NCBI GenBank assembly: GCA_022827165.1
Contig: JAJDTN010000352.1
Span: forward strand, 1 to 15,058
Length of the DNA: 15,058 nucleotides
Origin: Candidatus Latescibacterota bacterium
Lineage (GTDB): Bacteria > Latescibacterota > UBA2968 > UBA8231
Reading direction: 5' to 3'
Positions 1 to 8,003 of the stretch are shown here, in pieces (the first letter of the stretch is position 1; each line of letters opens with the position of its first letter). The notes beneath the pieces are model-generated. The model saw nothing but the letters and a program-made list of their open reading frames with translations. It made no database searches and had not been told where the DNA came from. The translations under genes were made by a program, and so were the position numbers.

Positions 1-2178
1 GTTCGGCTTGATGGCGCGGAACAGCCAGGGCTCGTCGGTGGAGCGCTGGATCCAGGGGCTGGTGAAGTTCGGGTCGGTGTCGACGGCGAAGTAGTACTCC
101 CAGCCGGCGGGCAGAGTCTGGGCGCTGGAGGCGAGGAGGGCTGGGCGAGGCGTGTCGACGACGCCGATCACCGGTCTCTCGCCCTCGACCAGCTCGGGGA
201 TGCGGTCCGGCGTGGCCACGGCGTCGCGGATCAGGTCGGCGGCGTGGGGCAGGCCCGCGGCAGCCGGGCCTTCGGCGCGCACCTCGTAGCCTCCGGCCGG
301 CGCCGCCTTCTCCAGGGCGCCGGGAGGCAGGGTCGGAACGTCTTCGGGCATACCCTCGCCGAAATGGGTGTAGAAGGCGCGCTTCTCGGACCAGGGGCCG
401 GCCTCGCCGAGCTTGCCCTGCGACTCGATCCACTTGCTGTCGGCGGCGCGCACGCGCCAGTACCACCACTCCCCCTCCACCAGGTTCGACGGCACCCAGG
501 TGGCGCTGTTGCGCTCCGGCGACTCCTTCAGCTCGCTCTTCAGGGTGCCGGTGAACCAGATGCAGGTCTGCAGGGCCCGCAGGCGCCACATGACCTGGGC
601 ATAGGGGTACGAGGCCGAGGGGATGGGCGCCAGCTTCCAGATGTAGGAGGAGTAGAGGAATGTGGCGAAGAGGACGATGGGCACCATCACCAACTCGGCC
701 TTGATGATGCTCGTGAACTTGGTGCCCGTGAGCTCGATCTCGCGGAACTTCTGGGTCTGGGAGCCGTAGTTGCCCAGCGGGAAGGGCATGAACCAGATGT
801 CCACGCCCTGGTACCCGGAGAGGATGATCGTCGCCTCGCGCACGTAGGGGATCTCGATCGTCTGCCCCACCATGCCCACGAGGCGCGCGTTGACGAAGGA
901 CTGGAACGGCGTCAGCACGAACCCGAAGAACAGGAAGAACCAGATGAACTGGTGGAAGGCGGGCAGGAAGATCCAGGCGATGACGATGAGGCCGGCGGCG
1001 GTCAGCCCGTACAGGGTCAGGGCGATCCACATGGGGAAGTCGCCGCGCCCTTCGGGCACCGCCCAGGAACCGCCCCCTCCGCCGGAGGCCCTGGCGGCGG
1101 CGGCGTTTCGCAGCCCCTGCACGACCTGCCAGATGCCGATGAGGGCGATGGCGATGGTCGTGCCGATGCCGAAGCTCATCCAGAAGTCGACGGAGTTGAC
1201 GAAGAAGGTCTCGATGGCGCCCATGCCGGGCTGCCAGATCTGCAGGTAGCCGAGGTCGTAGAGGATCGGGTTGGCCACCGAGTGGGCGACGACGCCGAGG
1301 AAAGTGCCCATGACCCCCCAGAAAGGCATGACGAGGCCGGCGAAGATCGGCCCCAGGTGGGCGGTGAACCCGAGGGGGGTGGCGGGGATGAAGTTGCCCG
1401 TGACCTGCGTGAAGTCGACGAAGGGAATGGGGATCAGCTGGATCGGCTTGGTGAGCAGGGAGCCGGAGATCGCCGGGATCGCCACGTACAAGGTGCCGAA
1501 GACGAGGCCGATCATGGCCCCGGCGGAGAACGCCCTCCAACGCCACGACTCCACCCCCTGGGTGGTCTCGGCCAGGGCCGTGGCCCCCTGGGCGGCGACG
1601 GGCGCGAAGGGGAAGGGCAGGCGCTCGTAGTCGGAGTTCAGCCGGAAGAGGGCATAGGCCATGGTGAACCACGAGACCCGCGAGATCACGAACTGCGCCA
1701 GCAGCAGCGAGATGGGGATGATCCAGTCGGTGTGCAGGAAGGTCCGCTGCAGCAGCGCCGGCGACTCCAGGGGCGGCGCCCACCAGTCCGGGATCAGGTT
1801 GGCGATGCCGAACTGCTGCGCCGGCGGCGACTGGCGCAGGTACTGGTTCCACAGCAGCCCCTCGAAGGCGCCGGTCTCGGCGGCGATCAGTCCCGCCGCC
1901 ACGTAGTAGAGGACGTACACCTCCTGGCGCGTCAGGGAGGTGAAGGAGCGCTTGGTGATCTCGGCGAAGAGGATGATCGTCACCCACTCCGCCGCGGCGC
2001 CGAGGGAACCGCCCACCATGAGGCTGAGGTACATGTTCCCCGGGATCATGACGAAGGCGACGAAGAACACGCCGAGGATCGCCTTGCGCGTGAAGCCGTC
2101 CTCGAACTCGGTGGGCGTCTCGAGGAGGTCGCGGTACTCTTCGACTTCCTGGTTGGCGTTGCTCTTGCGTCTCAGCAT
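1..2178 (-). CDS. OPT-like multispanning membrane transporter with Fn3-like C-terminal repeats (3' end outside window)
   Basis: The minus strand is open from ATG 2178 to the window edge (726 codons, no stop), so the C-terminus is missing. After a charged cytoplasmic N-terminus (about residues 1-32) come many hydrophobic segments, about 33-55, 61-73, 87-104, 150-178, 217-240, 270-298, 335-352, 384-405, 408-424 and 493-512. Residues 187-202 (LPFPFAPVAAQGATAL) and 263-285 resemble the Pro/Gly-rich signatures of oligopeptide-transporter (OPT) type carriers. Uncharacterised OPT-like families of this size (the DUF6784/DUF6785 group, recalled from memory) are the closest match I can name. From about residue 515 the protein becomes soluble, with two Fn3-like segments, one around WWYWRVRAAD (571-580) and one around GWEYYFAVDTDPNF near the edge. 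This is an unusual addition to a transporter and probably sits in the periplasm. It begins 19 nt after the stop of the M28/FtsX gene and has no clear SD, so it is probably translated from the same mRNA. The substrate is unknown. Confidence 0.75.
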   Translation of the reverse strand, partial: MLRRKSNANQEVEEYRDLLETPTEFEDGFTRKAILGVFFVAFVMIPGNMYLSLMVGGSLGAAAEWVTIILFAEITKRSFTSLTRQEVYVLYYVAAGLIAAETGAFEGLLWNQYLRQSPPAQQFGIANLIPDWWAPPLESPALLQRTFLHTDWIIPISLLLAQFVISRVSWFTMAYALFRLNSDYERLPFPFAPVAAQGATALAETTQGVESWRWRAFSAGAMIGLVFGTLYVAIPAISGSLLTKPIQLIPIPFVDFTQVTGNFIPATPLGFTAHLGPIFAGLVMPFWGVMGTFLGVVAHSVANPILYDLGYLQIWQPGMGAIETFFVNSVDFWMSFGIGTTIAIALIGIWQVVQGLRNAAAARASGGGGGSWAVPEGRGDFPMWIALTLYGLTAAGLIVIAWIFLPAFHQFIWFFLFFGFVLTPFQSFVNARLVGMVGQTIEIPYVREATIILSGYQGVDIWFMPFPLGNYGSQTQKFREIELTGTKFTSIIKAELVMVPIVLFATFLYSSYIWKLAPIPSASYPYAQVMWRLRALQTCIWFTGTLKSELKESPERNSATWVPSNLVEGEWWYWRVRAADSKWIESQGKLGEAGPWSEKRAFYTHFGEGMPEDVPTLPPGALEKAAPAGGYEVRAEGPAAAGLPHAADLIRDAVATPDRIPELVEGERPVIGVVDTPRPALLASSAQTLPAGWEYYFAVDTDPNFTSPWIQRSTDEPWLFRAIKPN

Positions 2179-2197
2179 GCTCGAAAGGGGGCGCGGT

Positions 2198-5100
2198 TCA
2201 GGCGGAGACGGAGCCGGCGGGGGCGCCGGAGAGCAGTTCCTGTCCCTGGCTCCGGTAGGCCTCCTTGGCCTCGGCGTCGACGGTGCGCCAGATGAGGAAC
2301 TGCTTGCGGATGACGTTCATGAAACGCTGGTTGACGCGCCGCCACGAGGCGTCCTCGCCGCTCAGGCGCCGGATGTCGAGCTGGATCTGGTAGATGTTGT
2401 GCTCGGACTCGGGCAGGGCGCGGATGACGACGTGCTGGCTCACCCCCAGGTCGAAGGGCGCCAGCCAGATGTTCATGTCGATGGTGTAGCCCTCGCCGTA
2501 CTCGGAGTCGAGGCGGCCCAGCTTGGCGCCGTCGGTGTAGAAGGTCCCGATCGACTCCTCGGAGTAGGAGTCGAAGTAGCCGATGAGGAAGACCGACAGG
2601 CCGAGGACGTCGCGCCCCGCCACGGTGAAGGGGAACTCGAAGTGCCAGTCGTCCCCTTCGGGACGCGGCAGCCGCCAGCGGCGGGTCACGTCGGGGACCG
2701 CCATCTGCGACGCCCGGCGCGCCGGGTAGATGGTGGAGAGCATGACCACCGCCATCACCAGGATGCAGGAGAGCACCGCCGACAGGGACGAGTAGTTGAG
2801 GGTGAAGCCGGTGACCACCCCGAGCTGGGTGAGCAGGGTCGCCGTGATCTGACCGACGAGGTAGCCGGCCACCACCCCGAGGACCGAGTAGACGCAGGAC
2901 TCGGCCATGAACAGCCAGGCGATGTGCCCCGGCGCCAGGCCCACGGAGGAGTAGATGCCGATCTCGCGGAAGCGCTCGTAGACGCTGCCCATCATCGTGT
3001 TGAGGACGATGAGGGCGGCGATGAGGATCGGCACGAAGAGGTTGGCCACCCCCGACAGCGAGGTCATGCCCAGGGAGCTGTAGATCGACACCTTGATGTA
3101 GTCGTCGCCCGGCTCCTGGATGCCGGCGAAGAGGGTCACCGCCAGGCGCGACAGGAACTGCTCGATCTCGGCGCGCTCGTCGACGCCCTCGTCGAAACGG
3201 ATCGCCACCGACTGCAGGGGATTGCCGCTGCCCACGTTGCGCAGCGTGTGGTACGGCAGGATCAGGGTGTTGGCCGGCTCCAGGTGGACGAAGGGCTTGA
3301 TCACCACCTGCGCGTCCTCGAGGCCCTGCTTCTCCCGCTGCTCCTCCTCGGCGATCTCCTGCACCGCCTGGCCGCCGGTGACGGCGAAGTCGGCGGGCGT
3401 CATCGTCTCGTCGTCGAGATCCTTCAGCTCCTTCATGCGCGTGGAGTTGATGATGCCGATGACGGTGAACCGCTCGCCGAAGACGCGCACCGTGACGCCG
3501 CCGGCGTCGACCTCGCCCATGTCGATGCCGAGCTTGTCGGCCCCGAGCATGTCGTTCGGCAGGATGCAGACCCTCTCTTCGCCTTCCCGGAACCAGCGCC
3601 CCGCCAGCAGGGCCTGGTCGAGGCCGGTCACATCGGTCTCGGACGGGGTCAGGCCGAGGACGCCGAGGGCGTTATGGGCATCCTCGCCGTACTTGATCTT
3701 GATGTGGGCCTTCTTCTGGTTGTCGTACCAGCTCCGCGGCGCGATGGCGGCCCGGCCGCCGAAGTTGCTGTGGGCGTACTCGAGGACCGACTCCTCCAGC
3801 GGCGTCCACGCCTTGCTGCGGATCAGCAGGCCCTCGTAGAGCCCCTCGTTGTCGCGCTCGATCTGGTTGTAGCGCAGCGCCGTCTGGATGGACGTGAAGG
3901 ACAGGACCGTGAAGGTGAGCAGCAGCAGGGTGACGAAGGTCAGCGCCGTGCGCAGCTTGCGGCGCTTCATGTTGGAGATGCCCAGGAGGAAGGCGGTGAG
4001 GGAGGCGCTGGAGCGGCTCACGTCGGTGTCGTGAATGACCGCCACCTCGGTGCGCAGCTTCTTCATCTGCTCGTTGAAGCGGCCGGAGATGATCCACATG
4101 ACGAGGGCCGCGAGGACGAGGATGACGAAGGCCAGGAGAATGACGAAGGGGTTGGACAGCTCGAAGGCCGGGTGGACGAAGGAGAGGACGATCCAGATGA
4201 CGAGGAAGATGCCGGCGAAGCCCATGATCTGGCGCTGGATCGTGGCGGCGGTGATCAGCAGGCGCTCGGCGAAGTAGGCGCAGGGCAGGACCAGGGCCAT
4301 GAAGAAGATGATGCCCTGGATCACGTCGTTCTGGGTCGACTTGACGTCGGGATAGGCCCGCGACTCCAGGCCGATGGCGGAGCGCGTGTGGCGCACGAAC
4401 TCGCTCCACTCCTTGCGCTCCAGGGCCGCCGCCGCCCGTTCCAGCTCCCCCCGGGCGCGTTCGTGCAGGTCGTTCAGACGCTGGTTCTCGATGGCGAAAC
4501 TCCGCAGCTCGCGCATGCGGGCCTCGTCGAGGGTCCACATGTCACGGGCCGACTGGTAGGAGGTTCGCGCGAAGGAGGACCCCGGCTCCATGGCGAAACC
4601 CGCCCCCAGGGCCTCCTCCTTGTCGTCGGGGTTCTCGGAGTTCAGCAGCAGGGAGCGGAAGCCGAGAATGCCGGCGCCGAAGCCCATCTTCACCAGGGCC
4701 CCCGGACGGGCGAAGAGCACGCCCACCGGCTCGTCCTTGGCCGAGGGGCCCTCCCCGATGGTGTATCCGTACTCCACGGGGGAGGCGTTGGTCTCGTCGA
4801 AGACGGTGACCTCGGAGAGCTTGGTGAGGTAGCGGGGGTCGACGATGTCGAAGAAGTTGAAGGCGTGACACGGGAAGAGGACGACCATCCACTCCTTGTC
4901 GCGCCAGTCCATCTTGATCAGCATCGGGTAGGCCTGGTCGCCCTGGATGCCGCGGTCGGGCGCGTAGCTGACCCGTCCGGTGGCCGGGTCCATGCGGTAG
5001 CCCTCCACCTGGACCTGCTCGACGCGGATGCGGTTGACGAAAAAGGCGCCGTCGCCGTCGACGACCTCGAAGTACTCGCCGCGCACGCCCTTGTAGGACT

Positions 5101-7009
5101 TCTTCTTGCCGTTGCGCACGACGCCGACGGCGCCGGTGCGCGGCAGGTCCGGCACGATGCTGCGCCTCGGGAAGACCATGGTCCGGGCCTTCAGGGAGCG
5201 CATCGTGTCCTTGAGGCGCATCTTGAAGTCGGGGAACAGCTCCGGGTCCTCGAAGGCCATGTGGAACATCCCCGCCAGGGCCCGGATCTGCCGCGAGAGG
5301 TTGTCGTAGCGGATGTGGTGCGCGCGGTCCAGAGGGGTGTCGACGAGGAACCGGGCGTCGTTCACGGTGACGAAGGCCAGGGCCGGTGTCCCCGTGGTCA
5401 GCACCAGCTCGCTGTTCACGGAGATCTCGCCGGGGACGAAGGTCTCCCAGCTCTTGCCCCCCTCGGGACTGATGCCGTTCACCAGGACGTCGCGGAAGCT
5501 GTAGCCGAGCTCGCGGCTCACCTTTCGCGAGTAGCCCATGAAGTTCTTGCCGAAGGGCGCGAAGTAGCGCTTGTAGTAGAAGCTCGAGTTGCTGTTCCAG
5601 ATGCCGAGCTCGTCGGTCTGCGTCGACAGGTCGAGGCTGATGAAAAGGTTCACGTCGAGGGAATCGACCTTCGGATCGACCCACTCGCGGTAGAAGCCCA
5701 GGCGCAGGTCCTCGTCGTCGCCGAGCTTCCTCAGCAACTCGTCGGAGGAGTCGAAGGAAGCCTGGCGGAGCTCGGACCCCTTCCTGTACCGGACCCGCCA
5801 GTCGTCGCCGTCGCGGATGATCAGGTCCTCGCCGTCCGCCATGGAGGCCCTGGCCACGGCGCGCACGAGAAGGGTGTCGGTCTCGGCCACGGAGCGAACC
5901 AGCGCTTCCTTGCCGCTGAAGGTCTCCTCGCCGAGAAGGTAGGTGACCCCGTCCTCTCCCTCGCCGATGAGCCCGCGGGCCAGGGACGCTTCGATGACTC
6001 GGCGCAGGACCATGCGGTCGATGAAGGGGTTCTCGTCGCGCAGGTAGCGCTGGATGAAGTCGTCGATGCCGCGCAGGGCGAGGTGGTGGGCGGAGGTGGC
6101 GAGGAACAGGACCGAGCGCGCCGGGGGATGCTCGCGGAAGTACCGGGCCAGCTCGAGCAGGGCCGTGATCCCCGCCGCCTGCTCGGCGCCGGGCGCGAGG
6201 GAGGGCACCACCGACATGGCGTCGTAGTACGACTCCAGGACGATCACGTCGTCCTGGAGCAGGGGGTCGTAACCGGGGATGAAGCCCATGACGTTCCAGG
6301 CCGGGCGCCGCTCCCAGTCCATGCGGTACTCGAGGTGGGCCGAGGGCGGCCTGCCCGCGCCCTCGATCGCCTCCCGCAACAGTCCGCCATCCGGGCCGCT
6401 CACCCAGAACCGGGGCAGGTCGAGGGGCATGGTGAGGAACTTCTTCTCTCCCTCCAGGTAGACGGTCGAGTCGGGCTCGATGAAGACGACGGCGGCGGCG
6501 CCCAGATAGGCGCCGTTTAGCCAGTTGTCGCCGGAGTTGAAGTCGAGGACGACGACGGCCCCCTCCACGTCCTGGCCGTCGAACTCCACGAACTCCCCCC
6601 GTCCGCCGTAGATCAGGGGCCCGTGGATGCCGCCGTCGGGCAGGGTCGAGGTGCGCACCAGGTTGGGCCACAGTCCGTGGAGCTCCACGGAGGGCCCTCC
6701 CGCGATCCTGAGACGTCCTCCCTGGTCGACGGGCACGGAGACGTCGTACTTGTGGAAGGTGATGTCGTGCAGGCCGATCTGCCGGAACTGGCGGTGCACG
6801 TGCAGGGCCGCCTCCTCGGCTCCGGGATAGCCGGCCACGCGCGAACCGAGGCCCGAGAAGAACCCCACGGTCCGGCGCAGACGGTCCTCCGGCGCCAGCT
6901 GGCGGAGGGCCTCGAAGTCGACTTCGGCCGCCGCCGGCGCCGCCGCGAGGACGGCGAGCAGGCCGAGGGACCCCGCGCGCAGACGGAGAAACGGGCGCAT
7001 ATCGGTCAT
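2198..7009 (-). CDS. Exported PA/M28 peptidase-like domain fused to FtsX/MacB-type ABC permease, 1603 aa
   Basis: Residues 1-28 form a Sec signal peptide (AAAPAAA-EV). A peptidase-M28-like fold follows to about 600 and contains a PA-like insertion (about 120-180). A beta-rich region spans about 610-800 and a charged helical region 820-885. Three membrane spans (about 896-915, 928-947, 955-974) carry the chain from periplasm to cytoplasm. FtsX/MacB-type permease parts come next: TM 1019-1040, a periplasmic domain about 1041-1320, then TMs about 1323-1343, 1364-1390 and 1408-1430. A soluble tail (1440-1603) follows. In the M28 part the metal ligands are degenerate: HxD is YYD (261-263), the usual GA(N/D)DN is GAEQAAG (274-280), the catalytic EE is HH (308-309), and the late HTxxD is DTPLD (557-561). 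It should therefore lack aminopeptidase activity and may bind peptide or another ligand. It follows the Gx transporter gene and precedes the OPT-like gene. No ATPase is in the window. Start 7009 was chosen for the signal peptide; ATGs at 7000 and 7036 are in frame, and none has a clear SD. Confidence 0.85.
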   Translation of the reverse strand: MTDMRPFLRLRAGSLGLLAVLAAAPAAAEVDFEALRQLAPEDRLRRTVGFFSGLGSRVAGYPGAEEAALHVHRQFRQIGLHDITFHKYDVSVPVDQGGRLRIAGGPSVELHGLWPNLVRTSTLPDGGIHGPLIYGGRGEFVEFDGQDVEGAVVVLDFNSGDNWLNGAYLGAAAVVFIEPDSTVYLEGEKKFLTMPLDLPRFWVSGPDGGLLREAIEGAGRPPSAHLEYRMDWERRPAWNVMGFIPGYDPLLQDDVIVLESYYDAMSVVPSLAPGAEQAAGITALLELARYFREHPPARSVLFLATSAHHLALRGIDDFIQRYLRDENPFIDRMVLRRVIEASLARGLIGEGEDGVTYLLGEETFSGKEALVRSVAETDTLLVRAVARASMADGEDLIIRDGDDWRVRYRKGSELRQASFDSSDELLRKLGDDEDLRLGFYREWVDPKVDSLDVNLFISLDLSTQTDELGIWNSNSSFYYKRYFAPFGKNFMGYSRKVSRELGYSFRDVLVNGISPEGGKSWETFVPGEISVNSELVLTTGTPALAFVTVNDARFLVDTPLDRAHHIRYDNLSRQIRALAGMFHMAFEDPELFPDFKMRLKDTMRSLKARTMVFPRRSIVPDLPRTGAVGVVRNGKKKSYKGVRGEYFEVVDGDGAFFVNRIRVEQVQVEGYRMDPATGRVSYAPDRGIQGDQAYPMLIKMDWRDKEWMVVLFPCHAFNFFDIVDPRYLTKLSEVTVFDETNASPVEYGYTIGEGPSAKDEPVGVLFARPGALVKMGFGAGILGFRSLLLNSENPDDKEEALGAGFAMEPGSSFARTSYQSARDMWTLDEARMRELRSFAIENQRLNDLHERARGELERAAAALERKEWSEFVRHTRSAIGLESRAYPDVKSTQNDVIQGIIFFMALVLPCAYFAERLLITAATIQRQIMGFAGIFLVIWIVLSFVHPAFELSNPFVILLAFVILVLAALVMWIISGRFNEQMKKLRTEVAVIHDTDVSRSSASLTAFLLGISNMKRRKLRTALTFVTLLLLTFTVLSFTSIQTALRYNQIERDNEGLYEGLLIRSKAWTPLEESVLEYAHSNFGGRAAIAPRSWYDNQKKAHIKIKYGEDAHNALGVLGLTPSETDVTGLDQALLAGRWFREGEERVCILPNDMLGADKLGIDMGEVDAGGVTVRVFGERFTVIGIINSTRMKELKDLDDETMTPADFAVTGGQAVQEIAEEEQREKQGLEDAQVVIKPFVHLEPANTLILPYHTLRNVGSGNPLQSVAIRFDEGVDERAEIEQFLSRLAVTLFAGIQEPGDDYIKVSIYSSLGMTSLSGVANLFVPILIAALIVLNTMMGSVYERFREIGIYSSVGLAPGHIAWLFMAESCVYSVLGVVAGYLVGQITATLLTQLGVVTGFTLNYSSLSAVLSCILVMAVVMLSTIYPARRASQMAVPDVTRRWRLPRPEGDDWHFEFPFTVAGRDVLGLSVFLIGYFDSYSEESIGTFYTDGAKLGRLDSEYGEGYTIDMNIWLAPFDLGVSQHVVIRALPESEHNIYQIQLDIRRLSGEDASWRRVNQRFMNVIRKQFLIWRTVDAEAKEAYRSQGQELLSGAPAGSVSA

Positions 7010-7014
7010 GACCG
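7003..7014. repeat. 12-bp perfect palindrome over the start codon of the M28/FtsX gene
   Basis: CGGTCATGACCG reads the same on both strands and includes the ATG at 7009-7007. It could be an operator half-site pair or a small mRNA hairpin, or it may be chance. No second copy was noticed nearby. Confidence 0.3.
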
Positions 7015-7047
7015 GGTAATGATCGGCAAACGGCATGGGCCCCGCAA

Positions 7048-7578
7048 TCACCGACCGGGGGCGGGGCCTCCCCCGTAGCCCGCCCTGGCCAGGGCCCGCA
7101 CCGCGTAGTAGGTGATCAGCCCCGTCATCGCCCCGGAGAGGACGCCGCCCACCAGGAAGAGGGGCAGCAGCCGCAACAGACCCGCCTGGGCGAGATAGAC
7201 CTCGGCCACCAGGAGCTGCGTCACCTGGTGGACGACGGCCCCCGCGACGCTCAGCCCCACGGGGCTCAACAGGCCGGGCAGGTATCGCCGCAGTCCGATC
7301 ATCGCGGCCAGGCTCGTGAGGGCGGCGCTGCCCCCGATGACCGACGCCGGGCCGGCCAGACCGCCGCTCAACAGACCGCCGACGACGACCTTCACGGCGC
7401 TCACCGCCGCCCCCGGGCCGCCGCCGAAGAGGAGCAGCGTCGACAGGACGGCGGCGTTTCCGAGTCCGAGCTTCATCCACGGCAGGGGGCGCGGCACGAC
7501 CGTCTCGAAGACGAAGAGGATCAGGGCGGCGGCGGACATCAGCCCCAGGAAGGCGACGCGCTTTGCGGGCGAGAGCAT
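7048..7578 (-). CDS. Gx-type transporter family membrane protein (heptaprenyl diphosphate synthase component I-like)
   Basis: This 176-residue, almost wholly hydrophobic protein has about five or six spans (7-25, 43-66, 78-95, 104-127, 135-160). The signature FETVVPRPLPWMKLGLGN (24-41), followed by Gly-rich helices, is typical of the Gx transporter family, also annotated as heptaprenyl diphosphate synthase component I (Pfam Hpre_diP_synt_I). Its fold resembles the substrate-binding subunits of ECF transporters. Despite that older name, a prenyl-synthase role is not established. Its ATG overlaps the upstream NusG-II stop by one base (TGATG), which implies translational coupling. Members often sit beside NusG-II proteins in Rnf or flavin-based electron-transfer loci (from memory), and the same pairing is seen here. 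The substrate cannot be read from the sequence. Confidence 0.85.
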   Translation of the reverse strand: MLSPAKRVAFLGLMSAAALILFVFETVVPRPLPWMKLGLGNAAVLSTLLLFGGGPGAAVSAVKVVVGGLLSGGLAGPASVIGGSAALTSLAAMIGLRRYLPGLLSPVGLSVAGAVVHQVTQLLVAEVYLAQAGLLRLLPLFLVGGVLSGAMTGLITYYAVRALARAGYGGGPAPGR

Positions 7579-8003
7579 CAGCGGCTGACCCCGTCGAAGG
7601 AGGGACCGCCCTCCCCTTCGACCCGGACCACCAGATGGTTGGGGACACAGACCGCCACGTCGCCCACCGCCCGCAACCAGCCGCGGCGGACGCAGATCCG
7701 CCGGGCGCAGGGAGAGTCCACAACGCGGGCACGGCCGCCGTCGACCTCCACCGCGCTCACCCCGGCGGGGCCGGGCACCTCGATCCGCGCCGCCTCGTGC
7801 AGCGGCAGGAGACGCACGACCTCGCCTCCCACCTGCACGCTCGCCGCCCGGGGGGTCCCACCGCCGGGCCTCGCCACGAGCAGGGCCGCCGCCGACAGCA
7901 GCACCACCGCCGCGAGAACGATGTCGCCCGGGCTGGGAGGCAGGGGCCGGTACGGCTTGACACTCCCCCTGGGGCTGATTACACTGGCGAGAGCGCCGCG
8001 CAA
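7578..8003 (-). CDS. NusG domain II-containing membrane-anchored protein
   Basis: With the TTG start at 8003 this is a 141-residue protein: a short basic N-terminus, one membrane anchor (about 28-44, DIVLAAVVLLSAAALLV), then a small beta domain. The domain carries the NusG-II hallmark: SPC (Cys99), ARRIC (Cys104), a Gly-Trp pair (108-109), then VCVPN (Cys119) and a final VVRVEG strand. It is not the transcription factor NusG, because the NGN and KOW parts are absent. Family members are small extracytoplasmic proteins of poorly known role, found beside Gx transporters. The start is uncertain: no ATG or GTG lies between 8003 and the anchor, while a GTG at 8072 would give 164 residues and overlap the divergent rel gene. 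The next gene (Gx transporter) begins within this stop codon, so the two are very likely made together. Confidence 0.8.
   Translation of the reverse strand: MRGALASVISPRGSVKPYRPLPPSPGDIVLAAVVLLSAAALLVARPGGGTPRAASVQVGGEVVRLLPLHEAARIEVPGPAGVSAVEVDGGRARVVDSPCARRICVRRGWLRAVGDVAVCVPNHLVVRVEGEGGPSFDGVSR
7957..7985 (+). promoter_or_regulatory. Sigma70-type promoter for rel
   Basis: TTGACA (7957-7962), a 17-bp spacer and TACACT (7980-7985) make a near-consensus housekeeping promoter pointing into rel. Transcription would start near 7992. That leaves a leader of only about 11 nt if the ATG at 8003 is used, or about 120 nt if GTG 8111 is used. The spacer holds a small CCCC-T-GGGG inverted repeat (7966-7974). 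The element lies within the 5' coding part of the divergent NusG-II gene. Confidence 0.7.

Noticed and set aside
1940..6520. A 1526-codon open frame on the plus strand and other long plus-strand frames across 1-7600
   Set aside because: It is antisense to the M28/FtsX and OPT-like genes, is full of low-complexity Asp/Glu/Gly/His/Val/Arg sequence, and has no recognisable domain. It is a GC-bias shadow.
7010..7732. N-terminal extension of the M28/FtsX frame up to 7732
   Set aside because: It overlaps the well-supported Gx transporter and part of NusG-II in another frame, and it would bury the signal peptide.
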